From assembly GCF_003399635.1 (NCBI RefSeq), contig NZ_NBXB01000029.1, positions 248,001-312,000 of the forward strand: a DNA stretch of 64,000 bases, written 5' to 3'. The DNA is from Subtercola boreus (GTDB lineage: Bacteria > Actinomycetota > Actinomycetes > Actinomycetales > Microbacteriaceae). The translations under genes and the position numbers were made by a program. Below the pieces are notes generated by a model, which did not search any database, was not told where the DNA came from, and saw only the letters and a program-made list of their open reading frames with translations. Positions 8,122-17,526 of this stretch are shown one piece after another; within the stretch, counting starts at the first letter, position 1; each line of letters begins with the position of its first letter.

Positions 8122-11100
8122 CTACTCGGCGGGCGCGGGCGCCGCCGCGGCCGAGACGGGGGCAGGCGCCGGGAAGATCGCGCCGAGCAGCGACTCGACC
8201 CACGCGATGAGCTCCGCGTCGGGCAGCGGATGCCCGTTCACGACCGGCATCGGAACAGACAGCGCCGCCGCCGCACCCATGTACTTCGCCGTGGGGTACA
8301 TCCGGCGGAGCCGCGCCTGCACCGAGTCGGCCAGCGCGGCCGGGGCCACCCGCAGGTTCGACCCCATCGCCACGACCTCGCTGAGCCCGGTGCGCTGGGC
8401 GAGCCGCCGCAGCTTCGACACCGTGATCAGGTTGGTGACCTGCTCGGGCGGTTCGCCGTAGCGGTCGGTCAGCTCCTCGAGAACCTGATCGATCTGGCCG
8501 TCGGCCGCGGAGGGCGATGACGCCGTCGACAGCTTCTGGTAGGCCTCGAGCCGCAACCGCTCGCTGTCGACGTAGTCCTCGGGGATGTGCGCATCCACCG
8601 GCAGCTCGAGCCGCAGCTCGGTCTGGCCCTCCGCCACATCACCGCGGAAGGTCGAGACGGCTTCCCCGATCATGCGGAGGTAGAGGTCGAACCCGACGCC
8701 TGCGATGTGGCCGGACTGCTCGCCGCCGAGCAGGTTGCCGGCGCCACGGATCTCGAGGTCTTTCAGCGCGACCTGCATCCCCGAACCGAGCTCGTTGTTG
8801 GCGGCGATCGTCGAGAGCCGGTCGTGTGCGGTCTCCGAGAGCGGCTTCAGCTCGTCGTACAGGAAGTACGCGTACGCGCGTTCGCGACCCCGCCCGACAC
8901 GGCCGCGCAACTGGTGCAGCTGTGACAGGCCGTACTTGTCGGCACGGTCGATGATGAGGGTATTGGCGTTCGGAATGTCGAGTCCGGTCTCGATGATCGT
9001 CGTCGAGACGAGAACATCGAACTTGCGCTCCCAGAAGTCGACGATCACTTGTTCGAGCAGGTGCTCGGGCAGCTGCCCGTGAGCAACAGCGATGCGAGCA
9101 TCCGGAACCAGCTCGGCGATGTGCGACGCGACCCGGTTGATCGACGAGACCCGGTTGTGCACGAAGAACACCTGCCCCTCGCGGAGCATCTCGCGGTGGA
9201 TGGCCGCAGCGATCTGCCGGTCGGAATTCGGCCCGACGTAGGTGAGGATCGGGTGCCGGTCTTCGGGCGGCGTCGCGAGCGTCGACATCTCGCGGATGCC
9301 CGTCACCGCCATCTCGAGGGTGCGCGGGATCGGCGTGGCACTCATCGACAGAATGTCGACGTTCGTCTTCAGCTTCTTCAGCTTGTCTTTGTGTTCGACA
9401 CCGAAGCGCTGCTCCTCGTCGATGATCACAAGCCCCAGGTCTTTGAACGTCATCGCCTCGGCCAGGATGCGGTGGGTGCCGATCACCATGTCGATGGTGC
9501 CGTCTTCGAGACCCTTGATGGTCTCGCGGGCCTCCTTGTCGGTCTGGAACCGCGAGAGGGCCCGAGTGTGAACCGGGAATCCGGCGAAACGTTCGGTGAA
9601 CGTTTCGAGATGCTGGCGGACGAGAAGTGTCGTCGGCACCAGCATCGCGACCTGCTTGCCCTCCTGGATGGCCTTGAACGCGGCGCGCACCGCGACCTCG
9701 GTCTTGCCGAAGCCGACGTCGCCGGCGAGCAGGCGGTCCATCGGGATCGGCCGCTCCATGTCGGCCTTGACCTCGTCGATCGTGGTGAGCTGGTCGGGCG
9801 TCTCCGCGAAGGGGAACGCCTCCTCGAGCTCCCGCTGCCACGGCGTATCGGGCCCGAACGCGTATCCCTTCGACGCCATGCGCGCCGAGTAGAGCTTCAC
9901 AAGCTCGACCGCGATGTCGCGAACGGCCTTGCGGGCCTTGGTCTTCGCCGCCGACCAGTCGCTGCCACCCATCTTCGACAGGGCGGGCGCCTCTCCCCCG
10001 ACGTACCGGGTCAGCAGGTCGAGCTGGTCGGTGGGAACGTACAGTTTGTCGCCGGGGTACCCGCGCTTCGACGGCGCGTACTCGATCAGCAGGTACTCGC
10101 GGGTGCTCTTCACCGGGTTGCGCCCACCGCTCGACACCTCGCGCTGCACGAGCTCGAGGAACTTGCCGATGCCGTGGGTCTGGTGCACGACGGTGTCGCC
10201 GGTCTTCAGCTGCAAGGGGTCGACGACGTTCTTGCGGCGGGTCGCCAGCTTCTTGACCTGGCGGGCGTCGTAGCCGGCGCTCCGGCCGTAGAACTCGTTC
10301 TCGCTGATCAGGGCCAGCTTGATCTCGGGCAGCTCGAAACCGCTCTCGACGGTGGCCTTCACGAGGTAGGCGATGCCGGGCTCCGGATCGGCGGGGTACT
10401 GTTCGACGACCCGTGCGGCCAGCTCGCGCTCTGCCAGGACATCGGCCGCGCGCTCGACGAGACCGTTGCCCGCCGCGACGACCGCGACACTCCAGCCGTC
10501 GTGCATCCGGCTCGCCACGTGCTCGAGCGCACCCTCGACGTTGCCCTGGAAGCTCGGCACAGCGTCGGCCTGGATGCGCACGTAGTGCACATCGGTGCCG
10601 ACGATCGCTTCCAGATGTTCGTCGACGGATGCCGTTCCGCTGTCGAACGTGCTGAGAGTCCACCACGGGCGGTGGATGCCGGCGGCGTCCCGCAGGTCGT
10701 TCAGCGTGATGAACTCGCCCGACGCCAGGTCGATCGGAGCCTCTGCCCCCGCGGTGGCGGCATTCCACGCGGCCGAGAGGAACTCCCGGTTCGTCTCTGT
10801 GAGGCTGACAGCCCTGCTGGCCACTCTTTCGGGTGCGATGACGGCGATCGCCGCTCCGGCCGGCAGGTAGTGGGTGACGGTGACGAGCCGATCGAGAAGT
10901 GCGGGCGCCAGTGACTCCATGCCCTCGACCGGGATGCCCTGGCCGATCTTCTCGAGCAGCCCCGACAGGCTGGGGAACTCGTGCTGCATCTCCCGCGCCC
11001 GCTGCTTCACCGATTCGCTGAGCAGCAGCTCCCTGCTCGGCGGCAGTTCGACGTGGTCGAACTGGTTCTCGAGCGAGCGCTGGTCGGCCACCGAGAAGCC

Positions 11101-11883
11101 CCGGATCGTCTCGATCTCGTCGCCGAAGAAGTCGACCCGCACGGGGTGCTCCGAGACGGCGGGGAAGATGTCGAGGATGCCACCGCGCACGGCGAACTCG
11201 CCGCGCCGGGTCACCATGTCGACCCGCGAGTAGGCGAGTTCGACGAGTTCGCCGACGAGGCGCGCGAGGTCGTACCCTCGGCCGCCCGTGACGAGCCTCA
11301 CCGGCTCATGCTCGGTGAGGTTGTCGGCGAGCGGCTGGAGTGCGGCCCGCACCGACGCGACCACGATGAGCGGCCGCGGGCGCTTCGGGCCGCTGTCGGC
11401 GATCGCTGCGGCCTTCTTGGCGGCGGCCTTCGCGCCCTTTCCAGCGGCTCCGGATGCGGCGGTGCCCGTACCGCCGATCACGTCGGCAGCGACGGCGGGA
11501 ACACCAGCGGCATCGGCGGCGGCCGTCTCGGCAGTCCACTCATCGAGGCGGCGGAGTGCGGCGATCCGCTTGCCCACGATCTCGGCGCTCGGGCTCAGCC
11601 GTTCGTGCGGCAGCGTCTCCCAGGCCGGGAACTCGAGGATTTCGGCGCCGGGGGCAAGGCACTCGAGGCTCGCGCGGAGGCTCTCCGAGTCGCGGCCAGT
11701 GGCGGTCACGACGAACAGCACCTGCGGCAACCGGCGCTCGGCGCGCTGCGCCAGCAGCCCCGCGAGAAGCGGCGCCCGGAGCCCGTCGGTGAGCGAGAAG
11801 TCAGCATCGCGACCAGCCTCCGCCAGGGCGCGGTCGAACGTGGAGGCGCGCGAGAGCGCCGGAATCAAGCCCTGAAGGATCAC
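8122..11883 (-). CDS. mfd: Transcription-repair coupling factor Mfd
   Basis: DNA translocase that removes stalled RNA polymerase at lesions and recruits UvrA, 1253 residues. In order: an N-terminal UvrB-like region, a CarD-like RNA-polymerase interaction domain (GDTVVHQTHGIGKF, about residue 559), helicase domain 1 with Walker A GDVGFGKTEVA (about 720) and DEEQRFG box (about 821), a helicase C domain with QLRGRVGRG, and the C-terminal TRCF domain. An Ala/Gly/Lys-rich low-complexity insertion at about residues 118-159 interrupts the UvrB-like part. The GTG at 11883 is chosen because it begins the usual ILQGLIPAL N-terminus and follows TAGAAT by 7 nt; the longer open frame upstream antisense-overlaps pth. 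Confidence 0.96.
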   Translation of the reverse strand: MILQGLIPALSRASTFDRALAEAGRDADFSLTDGLRAPLLAGLLAQRAERRLPQVLFVVTATGRDSESLRASLECLAPGAEILEFPAWETLPHERLSPSAEIVGKRIAALRRLDEWTAETAAADAAGVPAVAADVIGGTGTAASGAAGKGAKAAAKKAAAIADSGPKRPRPLIVVASVRAALQPLADNLTEHEPVRLVTGGRGYDLARLVGELVELAYSRVDMVTRRGEFAVRGGILDIFPAVSEHPVRVDFFGDEIETIRGFSVADQRSLENQFDHVELPPSRELLLSESVKQRAREMQHEFPSLSGLLEKIGQGIPVEGMESLAPALLDRLVTVTHYLPAGAAIAVIAPERVASRAVSLTETNREFLSAAWNAATAGAEAPIDLASGEFITLNDLRDAAGIHRPWWTLSTFDSGTASVDEHLEAIVGTDVHYVRIQADAVPSFQGNVEGALEHVASRMHDGWSVAVVAAGNGLVERAADVLAERELAARVVEQYPADPEPGIAYLVKATVESGFELPEIKLALISENEFYGRSAGYDARQVKKLATRRKNVVDPLQLKTGDTVVHQTHGIGKFLELVQREVSSGGRNPVKSTREYLLIEYAPSKRGYPGDKLYVPTDQLDLLTRYVGGEAPALSKMGGSDWSAAKTKARKAVRDIAVELVKLYSARMASKGYAFGPDTPWQRELEEAFPFAETPDQLTTIDEVKADMERPIPMDRLLAGDVGFGKTEVAVRAAFKAIQEGKQVAMLVPTTLLVRQHLETFTERFAGFPVHTRALSRFQTDKEARETIKGLEDGTIDMVIGTHRILAEAMTFKDLGLVIIDEEQRFGVEHKDKLKKLKTNVDILSMSATPIPRTLEMAVTGIREMSTLATPPEDRHPILTYVGPNSDRQIAAAIHREMLREGQVFFVHNRVSSINRVASHIAELVPDARIAVAHGQLPEHLLEQVIVDFWERKFDVLVSTTIIETGLDIPNANTLIIDRADKYGLSQLHQLRGRVGRGRERAYAYFLYDELKPLSETAHDRLSTIAANNELGSGMQVALKDLEIRGAGNLLGGEQSGHIAGVGFDLYLRMIGEAVSTFRGDVAEGQTELRLELPVDAHIPEDYVDSERLRLEAYQKLSTASSPSAADGQIDQVLEELTDRYGEPPEQVTNLITVSKLRRLAQRTGLSEVVAMGSNLRVAPAALADSVQARLRRMYPTAKYMGAAAALSVPMPVVNGHPLPDAELIAWVESLLGAIFPAPAPVSAAAAPAPAE

Positions 11884-11896
11884 GCCCCCAATTCTA
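11884..11896 (-). promoter_or_regulatory. -10 element (TAGAAT) of mfd, leaderless
   Basis: TAGAAT (11891-11896, minus strand) lies 7 nt before GTG at 11883; the spacer is TGGGGGC. Mfd can therefore be transcribed independently of pth. Confidence 0.6.
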
Positions 11897-11938
11897 CGGC
11901 TCCCCCCTGACACTGCCCCCGGCTTGCGCTCCATGCGT

Positions 11939-12007
11939 GCGCAATTCAGGAGAGGCGGCCCGCCGTGCCGTATTCCGACGCGCCCACGCGCTCCACCTGA
12001 ATTGCGC
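11939..12007. repeat. Intergenic palindromic repeat, AATTCAGG family, copy A
   Basis: 69-nt potential hairpin with perfect 12-bp arms GCGCAATTCAGG / CCTGAATTGCGC. It lies between the pth stop and the mfd promoter. The arm core AATTCAGG / CCTGAATT is shared with copies at 17527 and 34470. Confidence 0.8.
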
Positions 12008-12041
12008 GCAACACGGCGGCGCGGCAAGGGGCCGGGCGGGG

Positions 12042-12635
12042 CTAGGCGGGCGGCGGCGCGTGGAAGCGCTGCTGTGCCGCCGTGAGGCCGTCTGCGGCGA
12101 TGAGCTCGACGGCGTCCGCAGCATCCGCCAGCAGGTTGGGCAGGGTCTGCCGCTCCACCGAACCGAAGTCGCGCAGCACGAAGTCGGCCGCGCTCTGCCG
12201 GCCGGGCGGGCGTCCGATGCCGACCCGCACGCGGGCGAAGTCGGGCGTTCCCGACGCGGCGATGATGTCGCGGATACCGTTGTGCCCGCCGTGACCACCG
12301 CCGAACTTCAGGCGCAGGGTGTCGAAGGGGATGTCGAGTTCGTCGTGCACCACGATGAGGTGCGACGGATCGATCGAGTAGTACGAGAGCAGCCCGGCCA
12401 CCGGCCCGCCCGAGTTGTTCATGTAGCTGTTCGGCTTGCCGAGCACGAACCGGGTACCGCCCGGAACGAGCCGCCCCTCGGCGACCCGGGCGTTGGCCCT
12501 GTGCGCCTTGAAGGTGCCCCGGAATCGGGCAGCGAGGTCGTCGAGCACCATCTGGCCCACGTTGTGCCGGTTGCCGGCGTACTCCGGACCGGGATTGCCG
12601 AGCCCGACGACGAGCCACTGGTCGTCAGCAGCCAT
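12042..12635 (-). CDS. pth: Peptidyl-tRNA hydrolase
   Basis: Releases tRNA from peptidyl-tRNA drop-off products, 197 residues, the usual bacterial size. The N-terminus shows VVGLGNPGPEYAGNRHNVG with the conserved Asn and catalytic His. VVHDELDIP carries the catalytic Asp, and GGHGGHNGIRDI and RVRVGIGRPPG are further family blocks. ATG at 12635 is the first Met giving the family-standard N-terminus; a longer frame to 12713 adds unrelated residues. It sits about 100 nt downstream of rplY on the same strand, the usual rplY-pth pairing. The ribosome site before the ATG is weak. Confidence 0.96.
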   Translation of the reverse strand: MAADDQWLVVGLGNPGPEYAGNRHNVGQMVLDDLAARFRGTFKAHRANARVAEGRLVPGGTRFVLGKPNSYMNNSGGPVAGLLSYYSIDPSHLIVVHDELDIPFDTLRLKFGGGHGGHNGIRDIIAASGTPDFARVRVGIGRPPGRQSAADFVLRDFGSVERQTLPNLLADAADAVELIAADGLTAAQQRFHAPPPA

Positions 12636-12731
12636 GGCCGCACCGAACCTTTCGTGAGGAGACGCAAGCGGTGAAACACGTGTGCCGCGGCGAACAAGGC
12701 CGCCGCGGCACACATGACAGGAACGAAAAGA

Positions 12732-13337
12732 CTAGGCAGGCGTCGGAGCGTCTGACGTCGACGCGTCGCCAGCCGACAGGCTGTCGCCCAGGTCCTGCTC
12801 CTCGGGGATGGAGACGGCGACGATGAGCTGGTCTTCGTCTCCGACGAGAACAGCGCCCTCGGGCAGTTCGATGTCCTTGGCGAGAACCTGGGTGCCGGCC
12901 TCGGCGCCCTCGATGTTGACCGTGACACGGGTCGGGATGTTCGTGGCGAGCACCTCGAGCAGCAGCGTGAACGTGTCGAGGTCTGCGGTTGCACCGGAGA
13001 CGGGCTCGCCTTCGACCTGCACGGTCACTTCGACCTGCACGCGCTCACCGGCGCGCACGACGATGAGGTCGAGGTGCTCGATGATCTGGCGCACCGGGTC
13101 CTTCTGTACATCCTTGACCAGCGCGAGCTGCGTGGCGCCTTCGATGTCGAGCTCGATGAGAGCGTTGGACTTACGGATGAGCAGGAAGACCTCGTGGCCG
13201 GGCAGGCTGACGTGCTGGGGTTCGGCGCCGTGGCCGTAGATCACGGCGGGGATCTTGCCAGCGGCGCGGAGCTTGCGCGCAGCACCCTTGCCGAATGAAG
13301 TGCGGGTCTCCGCGATGATCTTGTTGTCGTCAGCCAT
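12732..13337 (-). CDS. rplY: 50S ribosomal protein L25/general stress protein Ctc
   Basis: Ribosomal protein that binds 5S rRNA, 201 residues. The long TL5/Ctc form has an N-terminal L25 domain (RKLRAAGKIPAVIYGHG near residues 21-37) plus a C-terminal beta domain (about 95-185) and an acidic Ser/Thr/Asp tail. ATG at 13337 is preceded by GAGGAG 7 nt upstream. Pth follows on the same strand about 100 nt away. In other actinobacteria rplY is next to prs and glmU; here that pair lies about 6 kb further upstream, separated by guaD, gnd and SDR genes. Confidence 0.96.
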   Translation of the reverse strand: MADDNKIIAETRTSFGKGAARKLRAAGKIPAVIYGHGAEPQHVSLPGHEVFLLIRKSNALIELDIEGATQLALVKDVQKDPVRQIIEHLDLIVVRAGERVQVEVTVQVEGEPVSGATADLDTFTLLLEVLATNIPTRVTVNIEGAEAGTQVLAKDIELPEGAVLVGDEDQLIVAVSIPEEQDLGDSLSAGDASTSDAPTPA

Positions 13338-13529
13338 GGTGTTCTCCTCATGGGCCCGCAGGCACATGCAATAAGTCTCGAATGAGAGGGTTGTGGGGTG
13401 TGTTCAACTCGAACGCATCAGCGTGAGGAAAGACCAGAAGCCTCATCCACCGCGTCGATCACGGATGCAGAGCATCCCTCGCCGAAGTTCAGCTTGAAAG
13501 TCTACACGGAACGGCCCCACGGTGCGAGA

Positions 13530-14501
13530 CTACGCACCGCCCAGCGGGCCGAGAGCGATCAGGAGGGCATCCAGTGCCATGGATGCCGCGTAGAGCACGG
13601 CGAGCACGACGTACCCCAGCACCTCCCGGCGCGTTCCGATGCCGGGCGTGTGCCACCACGCGAACACACGGAAGATCCACGGCGCCACCAGCCAACCGAG
13701 AAGCTGCGTGCTCACGATGTTGCCGATGAACAGGCTCAACCAGAACGGCACCCCACTCAGGAACGGTGAGCCGATGAGGTAGCCGAACAGGAACACGATC
13801 GGGTAGAGCACCAGCAGAACGAGCAGGTTGTCCTTGAAGATCATCAGGCGGCTGGGCCGGTCGGTGTTCCAGAAGGTGAACCCGTATTTCGCCTTCGAGA
13901 CCCGCGTGTCCGAGGCGTAGGCCTCGCCCTCGGCCAGCAGCTTCCGGCGCTGCGGCGAATCCGTCCAGGCCGCGAGGTGCTCGTCGGTGTCGAAGCTCAA
14001 GATGACCGTCCAGTCCTCCTGCACACCGGGGGTGGGGCGTTCGATCTTGTGCCCCTGGAAGCCGGGGAAGTTCGCCTCGGCCGCCGAGATCTTTCGCTGC
14101 CAGCTGAGGAACGCCGCTTCGTCGGCCGGCTCGACACGGCTGGTGACGATGATGGATGCCGCATCCGGAGTCTTCCGTTCGTCCTCGGTGACGAGGTGGA
14201 TCTCCTCCTGGCCGACGAAATGCCCCTTGATCTCATCGAACAGGGCCGCCCGCTCGGAACTCTGCAGCCAGCTCCGGGCCGCCTCGACGTTCACGAAGCG
14301 CTGCACGAGCACCCAGTCGGTCTGCGACGGAGGCGACGGCTCGATGACATCGCGACCGAGAAAACCGGGCCATGTCGCGAGCACGTTGCCGAGCTTTCGC
14401 TGCCAGGCCCGGTAGGCGTCGTCGCTGCCCGGCAGCACACGGCGCTGGATGATCAGCGAGACCGCGGGCCCCTGAGTGGTGGTGCCCACCGTCGTCGCCA
14501 C
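13530..14501 (-). CDS. Tandem ABM-domain protein with C-terminal membrane segments
   Basis: 323 residues. Two consecutive antibiotic-biosynthesis-monooxygenase-like domains (about residues 14-95 and 112-195) each repeat the pattern V-x-P, A-x-x-x-W-Q-x-K, P-G-F-x-G, E-x-P, D-W. They are followed by about three hydrophobic segments (roughly 225-320). It resembles the uncharacterised COG3224-type ABM membrane proteins. The start, GTG at 14501, is 2 nt after the guanine deaminase stop, so the two are translated from one mRNA. The role is unknown. ABM folds occur in heme-degrading and quinone-modifying enzymes, but no specific substrate residues can be assigned here. Confidence 0.85.
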   Translation of the reverse strand: MATTVGTTTQGPAVSLIIQRRVLPGSDDAYRAWQRKLGNVLATWPGFLGRDVIEPSPPSQTDWVLVQRFVNVEAARSWLQSSERAALFDEIKGHFVGQEEIHLVTEDERKTPDAASIIVTSRVEPADEAAFLSWQRKISAAEANFPGFQGHKIERPTPGVQEDWTVILSFDTDEHLAAWTDSPQRRKLLAEGEAYASDTRVSKAKYGFTFWNTDRPSRLMIFKDNLLVLLVLYPIVFLFGYLIGSPFLSGVPFWLSLFIGNIVSTQLLGWLVAPWIFRVFAWWHTPGIGTRREVLGYVVLAVLYAASMALDALLIALGPLGGA

Positions 14502-14503
14502 GC

Positions 14504-15901
14504 TCAGCCCTTCTTGTAGGCGCGCGAGCCGTAGACCCAGGTCTCGTCGACGGCACGTTCATCGCCGACGATCATGATGCCGAAGAGCATGTTCGCTGCG
14601 TCATCCATCGTCACCGGGTCGCCACCGTCGGCGATGAGCGAGGAGTGCCAGTCGGCGCCGGGAGGGCCCTGCGTCCAGTCGAGGGCGACGAAGTCCGCCT
14701 CCTTGCCGATCTCGAAACTGCCGACCCGGTCGTCGATGTAGAGGCCTTCGGCCCCGCCGAGCGTGATCGACCAGAAGGCGCGGTAGGCGCTGAGCTTGTT
14801 GCGCTCGGCCTCGGCGCTGTCCTTCAGCGAAGGGTCGACGCTGCCGTCGAGCAGGGTGTTGTTGATCATCCCGACCTTGTACGCACCGTCGAGCACGCTC
14901 AGCATGCTGAACCGGTTTCCGCCGCCCATGTCGGTGCCGAACGTCATCCGGACGCGCTGGTCGGGGTCGGTCGCCTTGCCGAGGCGGAACATGCCACTGC
15001 CGAGGAAGAGGTTCGAGTTCGGGCAGAACGTCACGGAGGCCTCGGCCTCGTGCAGGCGCTTGTACTCCGAGTTCGAGAGCCAGACGGCGTGGCCGCCGGT
15101 GAACTTCGGGCCGACGAGGTTGTACTTCTCGTAGACGGCGAGGTAGTCCTCTGCGCCCTCGTGAGCCTCGCTGACTCCGCGCACCTCCGCAGGGTTCTCG
15201 GAGATGTGGGTGTGCACCCAGGTGTCCGGATGCTCGGACTTCAGCTGTGCGCAGCGCTCGAGCAGCTCGGGGCTCGCGCCGAACGCGAACCGCGGCGTGA
15301 TCGCGTAGAGGTTGCGGCCGACGTTGTGGTACTTCTCGATCAGCGTCTTGCTGTCGGCGTAGAAGTTGTCGGCGGTGTCGACGAAGTAGTCGGGTGCGTT
15401 CGTGTCGATGCCCGTCAGGCCCGCGATGACCCGCATGTTTCGCCTCGACGCCTCCTCGAAGAGCTCCTCTGTGCAGACGGGTGCGCTCGACGTGAACGCC
15501 TGCACCGTGGTGGTGCCCGAGGCGAGCAGGTTGTCGAAGAACCGCACGGCGCCGTCTGTGGCGTAGGCGCGGTCGGCGTAACGCGCCTCTTCCGGGAACA
15601 CCCACTTCTGCAGCCACGGCAGCAGCTGCTCGCCGAAGGCGCCGAGCACCCGGGTCTGGGGAAAGTGGATGTGGCCGTCGATGAAGCCCGGCGTGATGAT
15701 GCGGTGCTCGATGTGGGTCACATCGATGTCAGCGAACTCGTTGATGATCTCGCCGTATGCCCCAAAGGCGATGATGATGCCGTCTTCGACGACCAGCAGG
15801 CCGTCGGAGTGGAACCGGGCCGAGGCCTCCTCGTCGCCGACGTGCTTCCACGGGTCGTCGACGAAGTCGAAGAATGTGCCTCGGATGCCAGTGATGCTCA
15901 C
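14504..15901 (-). CDS. guaD: Guanine deaminase (amidohydrolase family)
   Basis: Zinc amidohydrolase of 465 residues predicted to deaminate guanine to xanthine. Metal ligands are visible in order: TPGFIDGHIHFPQ (H-x-H), VHTHISENPAE, TGGHAVWLS and TFGTDMGGGN (Asp). The HFPQ sequence after the first His pair and the C-N-S-N substrate-binding block (FCPNSNLFLGSG) are characteristic of guanine deaminase rather than other amidohydrolases. GTG at 15901 has a GGAGAGG ribosome site about 9 nt upstream. It is transcribed away from gnd and followed immediately by the tandem-ABM membrane gene. Confidence 0.93.
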   Translation of the reverse strand: MSITGIRGTFFDFVDDPWKHVGDEEASARFHSDGLLVVEDGIIIAFGAYGEIINEFADIDVTHIEHRIITPGFIDGHIHFPQTRVLGAFGEQLLPWLQKWVFPEEARYADRAYATDGAVRFFDNLLASGTTTVQAFTSSAPVCTEELFEEASRRNMRVIAGLTGIDTNAPDYFVDTADNFYADSKTLIEKYHNVGRNLYAITPRFAFGASPELLERCAQLKSEHPDTWVHTHISENPAEVRGVSEAHEGAEDYLAVYEKYNLVGPKFTGGHAVWLSNSEYKRLHEAEASVTFCPNSNLFLGSGMFRLGKATDPDQRVRMTFGTDMGGGNRFSMLSVLDGAYKVGMINNTLLDGSVDPSLKDSAEAERNKLSAYRAFWSITLGGAEGLYIDDRVGSFEIGKEADFVALDWTQGPPGADWHSSLIADGGDPVTMDDAANMLFGIMIVGDERAVDETWVYGSRAYKKG

Positions 15902-16023
15902 GATGTGTCGCCTCTCCTAGGGGGTGCTCGATGTGAGCGTACTACCCACGAACCCCCGACTGGGGGCAATTGACCACATAGGGGGGTAGGCATCCCCCAC
16001 AGGGCTGTGCGGCGACAAAGCAC

Positions 16024-16029
16024 TACTCT
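16024..16029 (+). promoter_or_regulatory. Candidate -10 (TACTCT) for gnd
   Basis: TACTCT is followed about 29 nt later by the gnd start, leaving room for a short leader with a GGAGGAG ribosome site. No convincing -35 is seen. Confidence 0.35.
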
Positions 16030-16057
16030 GGAACCGGTACTTACCTGGAGGAGAATG

Positions 16058-17515
16058 ATGGCTGAAACAAGCGAAGCGACAGCGAACATCGGCGTTGTCG
16101 GGCTTGCCGTGATGGGCTCGAACCTGGCACGCAACCTTGCGAGCCGCGAGGGCAACACCGTCGCTGTGTACAACCGTTCGGTCGAGCGCACGAACCTGCT
16201 CACCGACGAGCATCCTGAGGCCGGCTTCGTCGCCAGCGAGAAGATCGAGGACTTCGTGGCCTCCCTCACGAAACCCCGCACGGCCATCATCATGGTGCAG
16301 GCAGGCAAGGGCACTGACGCTGTCATCTCTCAGCTCGCCGACCTCTTCGAAGAGGGCGACATCATCGTCGACGGCGGCAACGCTCTGTTCACCGACACGA
16401 TCCGCCGCGAGGAGGCCGTGACGGCCAAGGGCATCCACTTCGTCGGCACCGGCATCTCGGGCGGCGAGGAGGGCGCGCTGAAGGGCCCGTCGATCATGCC
16501 CGGCGGGTCGGATGAGTCGTGGAAGACCCTCGGCCCCATCCTGACGTCGATCGCCGCCATCGCCGAGGGCGAGCCCTGCGTGACCCACGTGGGCACGGGC
16601 GGCGCCGGCCACTTCGTCAAGATGATCCACAACGGCATCGAGTACGCCGACATGCAGCTGATCGCCGAGTCCTACGACCTCCTCACGAAGATCGGTGGGC
16701 TGACACCGCGTGCCGCGGCCGACGTCTTCACCGAGTGGAACTCGGGCGACCTCGAGTCCTACCTCATCGAGATCACGGCCGAGGTGCTCAAGCAGGTCGA
16801 CGCCTCGACCGGCAAGCCGTTCGTCGACGTCGTGCTCGACCAGGCCGGGTCGAAGGGCACCGGCGTCTGGACCGTACAGAACGCGCTCGGCCTGGGCGTG
16901 CCCGTGGGCGGCATCGCCGAGGCCGTCTTCGCGCGCGCCGTGTCATCGCATCCCGAGCAGCGGGACGCCGCCCAGGCCGTCATCACGTCGCGCCCCTCCC
17001 CCGTGTCGGTCGGCGACTCGTTCAGCGACGATGTCAACGCCGCACTCTACGCCTCGAAGGTCGTCGCGTACGCGCAGGGTTTCGACGCCATCATTGCCGG
17101 GGCCGAAAAGTACGGCTGGGACATCAACAAGGGCAACATCGCAAAGATCTGGCGGGGTGGCTGCATCATCCGCGCCCAGTTCCTGAACCGTATCGTCGAG
17201 GCGTACGACAAGAACCCGGGCCTGAAGACGCTGCTGGCAGACCCGTACTTCGCCTCGGCCGTTGCCAATGGTGAAGCCGCGTGGCGCCGGATCGTGTCGA
17301 CCGCAGCACTGTCGGGCATCCCGGTTCCCGGTTTCAGCTCGGCGCTCAGCTACTACGACTCGCTCGCGTCGAAGCGTCTGCCCGCCTCCCTCGTGCAGGC
17401 GCAGCGCGACTTCTTCGGCGCGCACACCTACAAGCGCGTCGACAAGGAGGGCACGTTCCACACCCTCTGGTCGGGCGACCGCACCGAGGTCGAGACCGAG
17501 GGCAGCTCGCACTAG
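16058..17515 (+). CDS. gnd: 6-phosphogluconate dehydrogenase, decarboxylating
   Basis: Oxidative pentose-phosphate enzyme converting 6-phosphogluconate to ribulose-5-phosphate with NADPH and CO2, 485 residues (the long form). It has the Rossmann start GVVGLAVMGSNLARN, NADP-contacting NRS after strand 2, the signature IMPGG, the catalytic GAGHFVKMIHNGIEY with Lys and His/Asn, and KGTGVWTVQNAL in the dimer domain. Two ATGs are adjacent (16055 and 16058); the second is chosen because it leaves 4 nt after GGAGGAG (16047-16053). It is divergent from guaD. A hairpin repeat (copy B) lies just after the stop. Confidence 0.97.
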   Translation: MAETSEATANIGVVGLAVMGSNLARNLASREGNTVAVYNRSVERTNLLTDEHPEAGFVASEKIEDFVASLTKPRTAIIMVQAGKGTDAVISQLADLFEEGDIIVDGGNALFTDTIRREEAVTAKGIHFVGTGISGGEEGALKGPSIMPGGSDESWKTLGPILTSIAAIAEGEPCVTHVGTGGAGHFVKMIHNGIEYADMQLIAESYDLLTKIGGLTPRAAADVFTEWNSGDLESYLIEITAEVLKQVDASTGKPFVDVVLDQAGSKGTGVWTVQNALGLGVPVGGIAEAVFARAVSSHPEQRDAAQAVITSRPSPVSVGDSFSDDVNAALYASKVVAYAQGFDAIIAGAEKYGWDINKGNIAKIWRGGCIIRAQFLNRIVEAYDKNPGLKTLLADPYFASAVANGEAAWRRIVSTAALSGIPVPGFSSALSYYDSLASKRLPASLVQAQRDFFGAHTYKRVDKEGTFHTLWSGDRTEVETEGSSH

Positions 17516-17526
17516 CACCGCGACGC

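Noticed and set aside
13338-13529. RNA gene between rplY and the ABM gene
   Set aside because: No cloverleaf, strong hairpin or conserved small-RNA motif is seen in these 192 nt.
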